39,423 nucleotides of DNA from Candidatus Rokuibacteriota bacterium (GCA_016179875.1 JACPCH010000216.1:1-39423); one strand, 5' to 3'; positions 7,330 through 16,854 are shown, counted from the stretch's first letter. Notes: a model not told the origin generated them from the sequence alone. A program made the numbers and translations.

Positions 7330-8639
7330 GGCGCCCGGCCGACCACCACGCGGTTGAAGGTGTCGGGCGCGAAGTACTTCGCGGCCACGCGCTGGACGTC
7401 GGCCGCCGTGACCCGCGCCACGCGCTCCTTGTAGCGGTCGGCGTAATCGAGCCCCAGCCCGAGGTCCTCGACCGCGCCGATGAAGTCGGCGACCTTGCCC
7501 GAGGTGTCCAGGCGCAGCGGGAAGCTCCCGATCAGGTACGCCTTGGCCAGCGCCAGCTCGCGGTCGGCGACCGGCTCCCGGCCCATGCGCGCCAGCTCTT
7601 CGCGGATCATCGCCGCGACGCGCGGCGCCTCGGCGGCGCGCGTCTGGGCGGTGGCGACGAACGAGGCGCCGTACTTCGCGGGGTTCACGTAGCTGTACAC
7701 GGCGTAGGCCAGGCCGGCCTCGTCGCGCACCCGTCCGTAGAGGCGCGAGGCCGATCCGCCGCCCAGGACGTAGGAGGCGACGACGAGCGGAAAGTAGTCC
7801 GGGTGCGTCTGCCGGACCGCCTGCCGCCCGAACATGATCGTGGTCTGCGTGAGGTCGGCCCGCGTGATCGCCTCCTCGCGCGGCCCGGGGCCGGGCGCGG
7901 CGGCCGTCATCCGCGGGGCGGCCTCCGCCGGGCGCGCCCAGGCGCCGAAGCGCGCGACGATCTCGCGGCGGGCGTCGGCCACGGTGACGGCGCCGACGAC
8001 CGCGATCACGGTGGTGTCCGGGCGCACGTGGGCGCGGTGGAACGCGACGACGTCGTCGCGCGTGAGGCGGCCGACCGATTCCTGCGTGCCCTCGACCGGC
8101 ACGCCGTACGGGTGGCCCGGGTAGACGAGCCGGCCGAGCGCCCGCCCCGCCACCGACCCCGGGTCCTCCTCCGAGCGCTTGATCGCCGCCTGGATCTCGG
8201 GGATCTTGCGCGCCACCTCGGCCGGCGGGAACGTCGGCGACAGGACCACCTCGGCCAGGAGGTCGAGGCCGAGCCCGAGGTCCTTCCGGAGGACGCGGAG
8301 CGAGAGGTTCAGCGTGTCGCGCCCGGCGCCCGCCTCGAGGCTCCCGCCGACGAACTCGATCGCCGCGTCCAGCTCGGGCCCGGTGCGCCGGGCCGTGCCG
8401 CGCGTGACGAGGGCGCCGCTGAGGTGCGCGAGGCCGGGGCGGTCGGGCGGATCCCAGACCGCGCCGGCGCTTGCCAGGACGCGCACCGCCACGATCGGCA
8501 CCGCCGGGCGCTCGGCGACCAGCAACACCATCCCGTTCGGCAGCACCTCGCGGTGGGCGATGGGCCCCGCCGCTGCCGCGGGCGCGGCGGCGGCCAGCAG
8601 GAAGAGCAGAGCGAGCCCGGCGCGACGCATCCCCGCCAT
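7326..8639 (-). CDS. M16 (insulinase/pitrilysin) homologue lacking the zinc motif
   Basis: A 437-residue protein with a signal peptide (MRRAGLALLFLLAAAAPAAA). The ATG at 8639 gives MAGMRRAGL; the ATG at 8630 is an equally plausible start. The fold markers of the M16B family are all present: LPNGMVLLVAERP, RPGLAHLSGALVTRGT, GRLTRDDVVAFHRAHVRPD, the ASYVLGGGSASRLYGRVRDE segment and a final AADVQRVAAKYF. At residues 72-76, where active enzymes have HxxEH, this protein has HLSGA. It therefore lacks the catalytic Glu and the second zinc His and should be the non-catalytic half of a heterodimer. Such pairs (one active, one inactive) are well known in this family. The active-type partner is at 11982-13159, on the other side of an ABC exporter. 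The product should be periplasmic. Confidence 0.85.
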   Translation of the reverse strand: MAGMRRAGLALLFLLAAAAPAAAAGPIAHREVLPNGMVLLVAERPAVPIVAVRVLASAGAVWDPPDRPGLAHLSGALVTRGTARRTGPELDAAIEFVGGSLEAGAGRDTLNLSLRVLRKDLGLGLDLLAEVVLSPTFPPAEVARKIPEIQAAIKRSEEDPGSVAGRALGRLVYPGHPYGVPVEGTQESVGRLTRDDVVAFHRAHVRPDTTVIAVVGAVTVADARREIVARFGAWARPAEAAPRMTAAAPGPGPREEAITRADLTQTTIMFGRQAVRQTHPDYFPLVVASYVLGGGSASRLYGRVRDEAGLAYAVYSYVNPAKYGASFVATAQTRAAEAPRVAAMIREELARMGREPVADRELALAKAYLIGSFPLRLDTSGKVADFIGAVEDLGLGLDYADRYKERVARVTAADVQRVAAKYFAPDTFNRVVVGRAP

Positions 8640-8693
8640 TGTACCCGCTCGGTCGGGCGGCGTCAGAGCCTGTGAACGAATCGCCTGTCGAGC

Positions 8694-8718
8694 CGCGCCC
8701 CGGGTCCCCCGGGGCGCG
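8694..8718. repeat. perfect GC-rich hairpin in the intergenic region
   Basis: An 11-bp perfect stem (CGCGCCCCGGG at 8694-8704, CCCGGGGCGCG at 8708-8718) with a 3-nt loop. It lies between the ABC permease stop (8765) and the M16 start (8639). There is no T-run. It probably works with the neighbouring hairpin as a terminator or mRNA-end stabiliser for the exporter transcript. Confidence 0.5.
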
Positions 8719-8737
8719 TGCGAGCGCTGGGGGGCTT

Positions 8738-8757
8738 GGGGGCCCGTCGAGGCCCCC
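8738..8757 (-). terminator. hairpin just after the ABC permease gene
   Basis: A 7-bp stem (GGGGGCC at 8738-8744, GGCCCCC at 8751-8757) with a 6-nt loop, 8 nt beyond the minus-strand stop of the permease. A poly-U tract is absent, so intrinsic termination is not certain. With the second hairpin at 8694-8718 it marks the end of the exporter operon. Confidence 0.4.
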
Positions 8758-8764
8758 CATGTTC

Positions 8765-9826
8765 TCAGAACAGCGGCGCCGCGACCCGGAGGGCCGCCAT
8801 CACCACGGGCTTCGGATACACGCCGAGGACGACCACGTAGTAGGTCAGCGGGATCACGTGGGCGAGCCACTGGGCGCCCGGCGGCATGCCCTCGATCGGG
8901 AACAGCAGGCCCGAGAGGTAGATGGACGGCAGGAACGTCATGAACGAGAGCTGCATCGCCTGCGGCACCGTGCGCGAGGCGGCCGAGACGAAGATGCCGA
9001 CGCCGAGCGTGCCCCACATGAACACGGCCGACAGGCCGTAGAGGAGAACCAGGCTCCCCCGGATCGGAACGTCGAACACGAAGTGCGCCACCACCAGCGC
9101 CATCGTCATCTGGCCGTAGGCCACTAATAAATTTGGGGCGATCTTGCCGAGCAGCAGCTCCCAGCGGCGGATCGGGCTCACCACCAGCGCCTCCAGGGTG
9201 CCACGCTCCCGCTCGCGCACGATCGCGATGGCCATGACGCTCACGGTCGTCTGCATGAGCAGCGCGCCGATGAGCCCGGGCACGATGAAGATCGCCGAGA
9301 CCAGGTCGGGGTTGTACCAGGCGCGCACGCGGAAGTCGAGCGGCGGCGCGTCGTTCCGGAGCACCGTGCCCTCCCTCGTCTGCGCCAGCAGCGCGAGCGA
9401 GCGCGCGGCGGCCAGCGAGGTGGCGGCGTTCATGGCGGAGGTCGCCACCTGCGGGTCGGAGGCGTCCACGATCACCTGCACCTGGGCCCGGCCCCGCGCG
9501 AGCTGGCGGGCGTAGTCGGGCGGGATCACGATACCGACCTTGGCGGTGCCGTCGTCGATCATGCGCGTCAGCTCGCGCGTGCTCCGCGGCCAGTGCCGGA
9601 CGTCGAAGTACTGGCTGTTGGCGAGCGCCTCCAGGAGCGTGCGCGCCTCGACGCTCCCCGACTGGTCCACCACGGCGGTGGGCGCGTGCTTGACGTCGGT
9701 GTTGATGGCCCAGCCGAAGATGAACAGCATCGCCACCGGCACGAACAGCATGAGGGTGAGGGCCAGCCGGTCGCGCCCGAGCTGCACGAACTCCTTGACG
9801 ATGATGCCGTGCAGGCGGCTCCACAT
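8765..9826 (-). CDS. ABC-2 type exporter permease, short C-terminus
   Basis: A 353-residue inner-membrane permease of the ABC-2 family, of the YhhJ/YbhS/YbhR type. An N-terminal membrane helix (LALTLMLFVPVAMLFIFGWA) is followed by a large periplasmic domain (about 45-190) and then several helices: VSAIFIVPGLIGALLMQTT, VAYGQMTMALVVAHFVF, LVLLYGLSAVFMWGTLGVGIF and LSFMTFLPSIYLSGLLFP. The conserved ERERGTLEALVVSPI coupling segment is clear. The start ATG lies 2 nt beyond the ATPase stop. Family members normally end with a last helix and a basic tail after the PLTYYVVV segment; here the protein stops about 20 residues early with a weakly hydrophobic end, so it may be truncated. Systems of this type often have two permeases, but only one is present here. 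Confidence 0.85.
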   Translation of the reverse strand: MWSRLHGIIVKEFVQLGRDRLALTLMLFVPVAMLFIFGWAINTDVKHAPTAVVDQSGSVEARTLLEALANSQYFDVRHWPRSTRELTRMIDDGTAKVGIVIPPDYARQLARGRAQVQVIVDASDPQVATSAMNAATSLAAARSLALLAQTREGTVLRNDAPPLDFRVRAWYNPDLVSAIFIVPGLIGALLMQTTVSVMAIAIVRERERGTLEALVVSPIRRWELLLGKIAPNLLVAYGQMTMALVVAHFVFDVPIRGSLVLLYGLSAVFMWGTLGVGIFVSAASRTVPQAMQLSFMTFLPSIYLSGLLFPIEGMPPGAQWLAHVIPLTYYVVVLGVYPKPVVMAALRVAAPLF

Positions 9827-9828
9827 GC

Positions 9829-10822
<994 letters not shown>

Positions 10823-10842
<20 letters not shown>

Positions 10843-11974
10843 CGGCCGGCAGGCCGGGCTTCAGCACGCCCTCGGCGTCCCGGATCGCGATCTTCACCCG
10901 GAACACGAGGTTCACGCGCTCCTTCTTGGTCTGGACGTTCTTGGGCGTGAACTCGGCCTCCGACGCGATCTCGCTGATCGCGCCGGCGAAGGCGCGGCCC
11001 GGGAAGGCGTCCACGGTGATCGCGGCCGGCTGGCCGACGCGGATGCGCGCCACGTCGGTCTCGGACACGTAGGCGCGGAGCCACATATCCTTGGGGTCCA
11101 TCAGGGTCAGGATCGCCACGCCCGGGTTGGCGGTCTCGCCCACCTCCAGATTCTTCCGGAGCACGAGCCCGGTGAGCGGCGAGAGAATCCGCATCTCGGC
11201 GAGGCGGGCCTGGGCGAGCGCGAGCGCCGCCCGTGCCTCGGCCACCTGGGAGCGCGCCGCCGCCACCGCCTCGGGCCGCGGGCCGGCCCGGAGGAGCCCG
11301 GCGCGCTCGCGCGTCGCCCGCACCTCGGCCCGGGCCGCCTCGATCTCGTTCTTGCGCGCGCCGGCCTCCGCGAGCGCCAGGCGCTCGCGGGCGGCGGCCT
11401 CGTTGGCGGCCGCGACGTCGAAGGCATTCTGGGCGCGGTCGACCTCCTGCGCGGCGATCAGGTCGCGCGCGAAGAGCGCACGGGCCCGCTGGAGGTCGCG
11501 CTGGGTCCACTCGCGCGTGGCCGCCGCGTTCCGGAGGTTGGCCCGCGCCTGCTCGATTTCCTGCTCGCGCGAGCCCGCCAGCAGGTCGTCGAGCTGCGCG
11601 TGCGCGCGCGCCGCACGCGCCTCGGCCTCGTCGATCTCCTCGCGCCGCGCGCCCGCCCGCAGGTCGCGGAGCTGCGCCTCGGCGCTGGCGGCGGCGGCCT
11701 CGGCGCGCCGGACCTCGGCGGCGAGCTCGTCGGCGCCGAGGCGGACCAGGAGCTGGCCGCGCTCCACGGGCTGGCCCTCGGTGACCGGGCGCTCGACGAT
11801 GCGGCCGACGATCTTCGCGCTCACGTCCACCTGCAGGGCCTCGATGGTGCCGGTGACGGCGACGCTCCGCTCGTCGCCGGCCAGGTAGCGCACGGTCCAG
11901 GTGGCGGCGAGTGCCAGGAGCGCGACCGCGAGGACGGTCGCGGCGAGCTTCAGCGCTCTCGGCGGCAGGGACAC
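10823..11974 (-). CDS. HlyD-family periplasmic adaptor (YbhG-like)
   Basis: A 383-residue membrane-fusion protein that would link the ABC-2 exporter to an outer-membrane channel. The GTG at 11974 follows the M16 stop by 7 nt and has GAGG upstream. One N-terminal helix (LKLAATVLAVALLALAATWTV) anchors it. A biotinyl-lipoyl-like half motif (VSAKIVGRIVERPVTEGQPVERGQLLVRL) is followed by a long Ala/Glu/Arg-rich coiled-coil hairpin (about 75-260) with heptad character. The second lipoyl half (AEMRILSPLTGLVLRKNLEVGETANPG) and a beta-barrel domain ending in FRVKIAIRDAEG and LKPGLPADAQL complete it. No TolC-like partner is encoded in the window. It is translationally linked to the M16 protease upstream and the ATPase downstream. 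Confidence 0.88.
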
Positions 11975-11981
11975 GGCAGCC

Positions 11982-13159
11982 TCAGGGCTTCGGGAGGAGG
12001 ACGCCGACGTTCTTCCGGTCCTCGAGGAACCACGCGCGCGCGACGCGCTGGAGGTCCGCCGCCGTGACGGCGCGGATCTGCGCGAGGAACGCGTCCTTGC
12101 CCGCTTGAGCCGCTCCACCTCGCCGAGCAGCGCGCCCTCGAGCGTCTCCGGCGTCTGCCCGGGAAGCGGCGTGGCCCAGAACCAGAAGAGGTTCGGGTCG
12201 AGCGAGAAGTAGTTGTAGTCGCCGCCCGCTTCGAGGGCGAGCCGCCGCTCGTAGACGAGGTGGCGGTAGATCCGCGAGGCCCGGCCGCCCGCGAGCACGG
12301 CCGAGAGCACCTCGAGCGCGGGCGCGTCGGGGGACCGGTGGTTCGGCGCGTGGTATCCCACGTAGACGATCGGCAGCTGGGCCTGCTTCCGCACGACCAC
12401 CCGGCGCTCGCCGTTCGTCGGCGGCTCGACCGCGTACACCGGCGGCGGGTCGGGCCCCCGCGGGATCGGGCCGAAGCGCGCGCGGATCTTCTCGAGCGTC
12501 CGCGGCGCGTCGAAGTCGCCCACGGCGACCACCAGCGCGTTGTTCGGGACGTAGTACGTCCGGTAGAAGGCGCGGATCTCCTCCGGCGTGATGCGCCGGA
12601 GGTCCTCCATCCAGCCGATGATCGGGTAGCCGTAGGGGTGGGCCTTGAAGGCGATCGAGCTGACTTCCTCGCCGAGATAGCCGCCCGGATCGTCCTCGGT
12701 CCGCGTGCGCCGCTCCTCGATCACGACCTGGCGCTCGGACTCGATCTCCTTGGCGTCGAGCAGCAGGTGCTGCATCCGGTCCGCCTCGAGGTCGAGGACG
12801 AGGTCGAGCCGGTCGGCGGCGATGTTGACGTAGTACGAGGTCACGTCCTGGGAGGTGAACGCGTTGTCCTGCCCGCCGTTCTGCTCCACGAGCCGCGCGA
12901 ACTGGCGCGGGCCGTGGGTCGGCGTGCCCTTGAACATCAGGTGCTCGAGCAAGTGCGCGATCCCGGTCGCGCCGCGCGCCTCGTTGCGGGAGCCGACGCG
13001 GTACCACACCTGGAACGAGACGATGGGGCTCCGGTGGTCCTCGAGCAGCAGCACGCGCAGGCCGTTGTCGAGCGTGGCGGCGACGACGCCGTCGGCCGCG
13101 GCCGCGGCCGTCGGAGCGACCGCGCCGATCAGGAGGAGCGCGACGGCGAGGCGTCTCAT
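11982..13159 (-). pseudogene. catalytic-type M16 zinc protease, frame broken near 12100
   Basis: The signal peptide (MRRLAVALLLIGAVAPTAAA) and N-terminal domain are intact. They include the inverted zinc motif HLLEH at residues 69-73 followed by LMFKGT, and the distal Glu in ESERQVVIEERR. This is therefore the active-type partner of the M16 homologue at 7326-8639. The reading frame is lost after EVERLKRA near 12102. The rest of the protein, KDAFLAQIRAVTAADLQRVA to LLPKP, is in another frame and ends at 11982. Joining the two halves leaves about 390 residues. Compared with usual M16B proteins, roughly 50-60 residues are missing at the junction, so this is a deletion with frame change, not one stray base. 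It could be a real pseudogene or an assembly error. Zinc ligands and most of the first domain are retained. The stop is 7 nt before the HlyD start. Confidence 0.8.
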
Positions 13160-13165
13160 CGCCTC

Positions 13166-13194
13166 ATTATAACGCGCCGCGGCAGTGGTGTATC
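13166..13194 (-). promoter_or_regulatory. candidate promoter of the M16-exporter operon
   Basis: On the minus strand a perfect TATAAT (13166-13171) is preceded at 17 bp by GATACA (13189-13194), which matches three of six -35 consensus bases. TATAAT lies only 6 bp before the M16 start ATG, so transcription from it would give a leaderless or nearly leaderless mRNA. The 46-bp space is shared with the divergent HtrA gene. Confidence 0.4.
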
Positions 13195-13205
13195 ATCCAG
13201 GCGTG

Positions 13206-14252
13206 ATGCGCCTCCGGGTGTCCACCCTCCTGCCGCTGCTCCTCCTCCCCGCCGTGGCGCGCGCCGAGACCTGCGCCGAGCCGTTCGCGACGCTCTTCGA
13301 GCGCGTGGCGCCGTCGGTCGTGTCCATCCAGGCCACGAAGATCAACAAGGCCAAGCCCCAGCGGCGCTTCGAGACGATCGTGGGCTCGGGCGTCGTGATC
13401 GAGCGCGACGGCCAGGTGCTGACGAACGCCCACGTGGTGGACGGCGCCGCCTCGCTCTCGGTCACGCTCGACTCCGGCATCCGGGCGCCGGCGCGCATCG
13501 TCGGCATGGACACGGTGCTCGACCTCGCGCTGCTCCGCCTCGAGACGACGGCGCCGCTGCCGGCCGCCCGGCTCGGCGACTCGTCCACCGTGCGGGTCGG
13601 GGACGAGGTCGTCGCGATCGGCAACCCGATCGGCCTCGACCAGACGATGACGCGCGGGATCGTGAGCGGGCTGAACCGCGTCCTGCCGGGCGTGGCCGAG
13701 CAGCCGATGCTCCAGACCGACGCCCCGATCAATCCGGGCAACTCGGGCGGGCCGCTGGTGGACCGCTGCGGGAACGTCATCGGCATCAACACGTTCATCT
13801 CCGAGGACGCCCAGTCCATCGGCTTCGCGGTCCCGATCAACGCCGCCAGGGCGATCCTGCGCGACCTGCGCGAGGTCGGGCGCGTCGTCCGGCCGTGGCT
13901 CGGCATGCAGGGGCGCGAGGTGGACGGGCGCCTGGCCGCGCTGATCCGGCTGCCCCTCGCCCAGGGCTACCTGGTCGAGATCGTCTACGACGGCAGCCCC
14001 GCCGAGCGCGCCGGCGTGCGCGGCGGCAACCTGTCGGTGGTCGTGCAGGGCGAGGAGTACCTGCTCGGCGGCGACGTGCTCACGGCCATCCAGGGCGCCT
14101 CGGTCCGCACCCACCAGGAGTACGTCGCCCGCGTCAAGACGCTGCGCCCGGGCCAGCGCGTCCAGATCACGGTGATGCGCGAGGGGCACCCGCGCCAGTT
14201 CACGCTCACCGTCGCCGAGCGCCCGCGCCTGCCCTCCGACCTCGTGGATTAG
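13206..14252 (+). CDS. HtrA/DegP-like periplasmic serine protease with one PDZ domain
   Basis: A 348-residue S1C protease. The ATG at 13206 starts a signal peptide (MRLRVSTLLPLLLLPAVARA); a GTG directly before it is an alternative. The catalytic triad is visible: His in TNAHVV, Asp in VLDLALLRL and Ser in NPGNSGGPLV. The oxyanion segment AIGNPIGLDQTMTRGIVSG is typical. One PDZ domain (about 235-340) includes VEIVYDGSPAERAGVRGG and GGDVLTAIQG. The single-PDZ architecture resembles DegS or short HtrA proteins, but the cleavable signal and lack of a long anchor favour a soluble periplasmic protein for quality control. It diverges from the M16/exporter operon across a 46-bp gap, so a shared envelope-stress control is possible. 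It converges on the uracil-DNA glycosylase gene with a 4-bp overlap. Confidence 0.9.
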   Translation: MRLRVSTLLPLLLLPAVARAETCAEPFATLFERVAPSVVSIQATKINKAKPQRRFETIVGSGVVIERDGQVLTNAHVVDGAASLSVTLDSGIRAPARIVGMDTVLDLALLRLETTAPLPAARLGDSSTVRVGDEVVAIGNPIGLDQTMTRGIVSGLNRVLPGVAEQPMLQTDAPINPGNSGGPLVDRCGNVIGINTFISEDAQSIGFAVPINAARAILRDLREVGRVVRPWLGMQGREVDGRLAALIRLPLAQGYLVEIVYDGSPAERAGVRGGNLSVVVQGEEYLLGGDVLTAIQGASVRTHQEYVARVKTLRPGQRVQITVMREGHPRQFTLTVAERPRLPSDLVD

Positions 14253-14980
14253 GCACCGAGCAGGGCGCGAGCCTTGCGGAACACGGCGCGGAGCATCGGC
14301 CGCGTCAGCTTGCCGGTGAACGTGTTCTGCTGGCTCGGGTGGTACGAGGCGATCAGCGTCACGCCGTCCTCGAACGTGGTGATCGCGCCGTGGCCGAACG
14401 CCGGCCGGCGCCGCGGGCGGGCGGCGCCCCGCGCCCGGCGCGCCCGCAGATACGCCTGCCAGCCGATGCGCCCGAGTCCGACGACGACCCGCACCCGCGA
14501 CAGCAGGCGCAGCTCCTCCAGCAGGAACGGCTCGCAGCGCGCCATCTCGCGCGGCGTCGGCTTGTTGGCGGGTGGGGCGCAGCGGATCGCGGCGGTGATC
14601 CAGGCGTCGCGCAGCCGGAGGCCGTCGCGCCGGTCCCGCGAGGTCGGCTGGTTCGCGAAGCCCGCGTGGTGGAGCGCGTCGAAGAGCCAGTCGCCGCTCC
14701 GGTCGCCCGTGAACATGCGTCCCGTGCGGTTGCCGCCGTGCGCCGCCGGCGCGAGGCCGACGAGCAGGAGCCGCGCGCGCGGATCGCCGAAGCCCGGCAG
14801 CGGGCGCGCCCAGTAGCGCTGCCCGCGGTAGCGCCGCGGCGGCGCCGCCGCGGCGCCCTCCCGGTGGGCGACGAGCCGCGGGCATCGCACGCAGCGAACG
14901 ATCCGGGCGTCGAGACGCGCGAGGGCGGTTCGATCTTGCAATCCGGCGGGATTGTGACACGGTGGAGGCCATGCCGCCAC
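14249..14980 (-). CDS. family 5 uracil-DNA glycosylase (UdgB type)
   Basis: A 243-residue base-excision-repair enzyme that removes uracil, and often other deaminated bases, from DNA. The four-Cys iron-sulfur pattern begins with CVRCPRLV (about 30-37) and continues with later Cys at IRCAPPANKP and MARCEPF. The active-site motif GLAPAAHGGNRTGRMFTGD is diagnostic of family 5, which has no polar Asp/Asn at the water-activating position used by other UDGs. The second motif is SYHPSQQNTFTGKLT. The ATG at 14980 has GGAG 7 nt upstream and would overlap the divergent ilvA start. A TTG at 14941 would avoid the overlap and would still leave about 16 residues before the first Cys. The gene ends with a 4-bp overlap with HtrA. 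Confidence 0.9.
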   Translation of the reverse strand: MAAWPPPCHNPAGLQDRTALARLDARIVRCVRCPRLVAHREGAAAAPPRRYRGQRYWARPLPGFGDPRARLLLVGLAPAAHGGNRTGRMFTGDRSGDWLFDALHHAGFANQPTSRDRRDGLRLRDAWITAAIRCAPPANKPTPREMARCEPFLLEELRLLSRVRVVVGLGRIGWQAYLRARRARGAARPRRRPAFGHGAITTFEDGVTLIASYHPSQQNTFTGKLTRPMLRAVFRKARALLGA

Positions 14981-16191
14981 CGCTCCAGCTCGCCGACGTC
15001 GAGGCCGCGCGGGACCGGTTGAGGGGCGTGATCTACGCGACGCCCTGTCCCTACTCGCAGACGCTCTCCGAGCTCACGGGCGCCCGCTGCTTCGTGAAGC
15101 TCGAGAACCTCCAGATGACCGGCTCCTTCAAGGAGCGCGGCGCCGCGAACCTGCTCCAGCAGCTGGACCAGGCGGCCCGCGCGCGCGGAGTCATCGCGGC
15201 CAGCGCCGGCAACCATGGCCTCGCCGTCGCGTTCCACGCCGCGCGCCTCGGCATCCCCGCCGTCATCGTGATGCCCGAGTGGGCGCCGCTCATCAAGGTG
15301 ACGTCCTCGCGGCGCCACGGCGCCGAGGTGATCCTGTTCGGCGCGAACTACGACGAGGCTTACGGCCACGCCCGCGACGTCGCGGCCCGGCGCGGGCTCG
15401 AGTTCGTCCACCCCTTCGACGACGCGCGCGTGATCGCGGGCCAGGGCACGCTCGGCCTCGAGCTGCTGGCCCAGCGCCCGGAGATGAACGCCGTGCTCGT
15501 CCCGGTGGGCGGCGGCGGGCTCGCCGCGGGCGTTGGCCTCGCCGTCAAGGCGCGCCGCCCCGAGGTCCGCGTGATCGGCGTCCAGGCCGAGAGCATCCCC
15601 GCGATGAAGCGCGCGCTGGAGGCGGGGAGCCGCGTCACCCTGCCCGCCGCCTCCACACTCGCCGACGGCATCGCCGTCCGCCAGGTCGGCGCGCTCACGC
15701 TCGAGGCCGCGAAGCGGTACGTGGACGACATGGTGACGGTGAGCGAGGAGGAGCTGGCCAACGCGATATTGTTGTTGCTCGAGATCGAGAAGACGGTCGT
15801 GGAGGGCGCCGGCGCCGCGCCGCTCGCCGCGCTCCTGAACCGCCCGCTCGGCCTCGCCGGCGCCGACGTGGTCCTGGTGCTCTCGGGCGGCAACATCGAC
15901 GTCACGATGCTCTCGCGCATCATCGACCGCGGCCTCGTGAAGGACGGGCGCCTGGTGCGCCTGCGCGTGATGCTCCGCGACCGGCCGGGCGAGCTCGCGC
16001 GGCTCACCGCGGCGATCGCCGAAGCGCGCGCGAACATCCTCCACATCGAGCACGACCGCGCCTTCTCCCACGCCGCCATCGGCGAGACCGACGTCGAGCT
16101 GACGCTGGAGACGTCGGGCCGCGCCCAGATCGAGGCGCTCGTCGGGCGGCTCGAAGCCGCCGGCTACCGCGTCGAGGAGCAGCGGGCTTAG
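14962..16191 (+). CDS. ilvA: threonine ammonia-lyase with C-terminal ACT domain
   Basis: A 409-residue PLP enzyme converting threonine (or serine) to 2-oxobutyrate (or pyruvate) and ammonia. The PLP Lys is in TGSFKERGA (residue 57 from the GTG start). SAGNHG binds the substrate carboxylate and GGGGLAAG binds the PLP phosphate. The C-terminal region (about 330-405) is a single ACT domain (LRVMLRDRPGELARLTAAIAE). That length and one ACT domain match the shorter, TdcB/ilvA2-like enzymes, not the two-ACT biosynthetic form, so its role could be isoleucine synthesis or catabolism. The start is GTG 14962 or ATG 14971. GGTGGAGG lies almost against the ATG, so the choice is uncertain. It converges on plsC with a 4-bp overlap. 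Confidence 0.9.
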   Translation: MEAMPPPLQLADVEAARDRLRGVIYATPCPYSQTLSELTGARCFVKLENLQMTGSFKERGAANLLQQLDQAARARGVIAASAGNHGLAVAFHAARLGIPAVIVMPEWAPLIKVTSSRRHGAEVILFGANYDEAYGHARDVAARRGLEFVHPFDDARVIAGQGTLGLELLAQRPEMNAVLVPVGGGGLAAGVGLAVKARRPEVRVIGVQAESIPAMKRALEAGSRVTLPAASTLADGIAVRQVGALTLEAAKRYVDDMVTVSEEELANAILLLLEIEKTVVEGAGAAPLAALLNRPLGLAGADVVLVLSGGNIDVTMLSRIIDRGLVKDGRLVRLRVMLRDRPGELARLTAAIAEARANILHIEHDRAFSHAAIGETDVELTLETSGRAQIEALVGRLEAAGYRVEEQRA

Positions 16192-16802
16192 TCCAGTGCC
16201 CGCAGGGCGCTGACGATCGCGGCCTGGGCCCGCGCGCCGAGCCGGCGCGCCGCCTCGCGCGGGTCGTCGCCCGGCTCGGGCGCCAGCGGCGGGTGGTAGG
16301 TGATCGTGATGCGGCCGGTCCGCGGCAGGGCGCGCCCGGGCGGCCACGACGCGTGCCCGCCGCTGATCGTGACCGGCAGCACGGGCACGCCGAGCGACAC
16401 GGCGAGGCGGAACGCGCCCGGCTTGAAGCGGCCCACGGCGCCGTCGCGGCTGCGCTCGCCCTCGGGGAAGATCATCAGCACGTGGCCCGCCTGGAGGAGC
16501 CGCACCGCCTCGCGCGTGGCGCGCGCGTCGCTCGCCTCCATCTGCACCGGGAAGGCGCGGAGCCGCCGGATGGTCCAGGCGAGGCCGGGGACGTCGAACA
16601 GCCGGCTCCAGGCCATGTAGTAGACGCGCCGCCGGATCGGGAGCGACACCAGCGGCGGATCGGCGTAGGTCTGGTGGTTCGGCGTCACGATCAGGGGGCC
16701 GCTGGCGGGGATGTGCTCGACCCCGCGGAGCTCGAGACCGAAGTAGGCCCGACAGAAGGCGCGCAGGGCCGGCCGGGCGAGGTCGAGGAGCGGGGTCCGC
16801 AC
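16188..16802 (-). CDS. plsC: 1-acyl-sn-glycerol-3-phosphate acyltransferase family protein
   Basis: A 204-residue PlsC-type acyltransferase, expected to make phosphatidic acid at the inner membrane. The catalytic NHQTYAD (HX4D, about residues 42-48) and substrate-binding FPEGERSRDG (about 113-122) motifs are intact. Further family blocks are VYYMAWSRLF, FKPGAFRLAVSLGVPVLPVTI and the ITITYHPPL strand. The length is at the short end for the family but complete. Whether it acts on lysophosphatidic acid or another acyl acceptor cannot be told from sequence. It lies downstream of the DksA-like gene but is separated from it by a strong terminator, so it probably has its own promoter in the short gap. 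Confidence 0.88.
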   Translation of the reverse strand: MRTPLLDLARPALRAFCRAYFGLELRGVEHIPASGPLIVTPNHQTYADPPLVSLPIRRRVYYMAWSRLFDVPGLAWTIRRLRAFPVQMEASDARATREAVRLLQAGHVLMIFPEGERSRDGAVGRFKPGAFRLAVSLGVPVLPVTISGGHASWPPGRALPRTGRITITYHPPLAPEPGDDPREAARRLGARAQAAIVSALRALD

Positions 16803-16819
16803 GGTTCCCTAGCCTACAC

Positions 16820-16854
16820 AAAAAAACGGGGCCGGAATGCTCCCCGGCCCCGTT
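16820..16854 (-). terminator. Rho-independent terminator of the DksA-like gene
   Basis: On the minus strand, 17 nt past the DksA-like stop, ACGGGGCCGG pairs with CCGGCCCCGT (10 bp, extendable by one A-T pair) around an 8-nt loop and is followed directly by seven T. This is the only textbook intrinsic terminator I found in the window. Confidence 0.92.

Noticed and set aside
11982-13159. A natural M16-HlyD fusion protein (778-codon frame)
   Set aside because: The long frame runs on only because the M16 gene is shifted. The M16 C-terminus with its own stop lies in another frame, and the HlyD gene has its own GTG and ribosome site.
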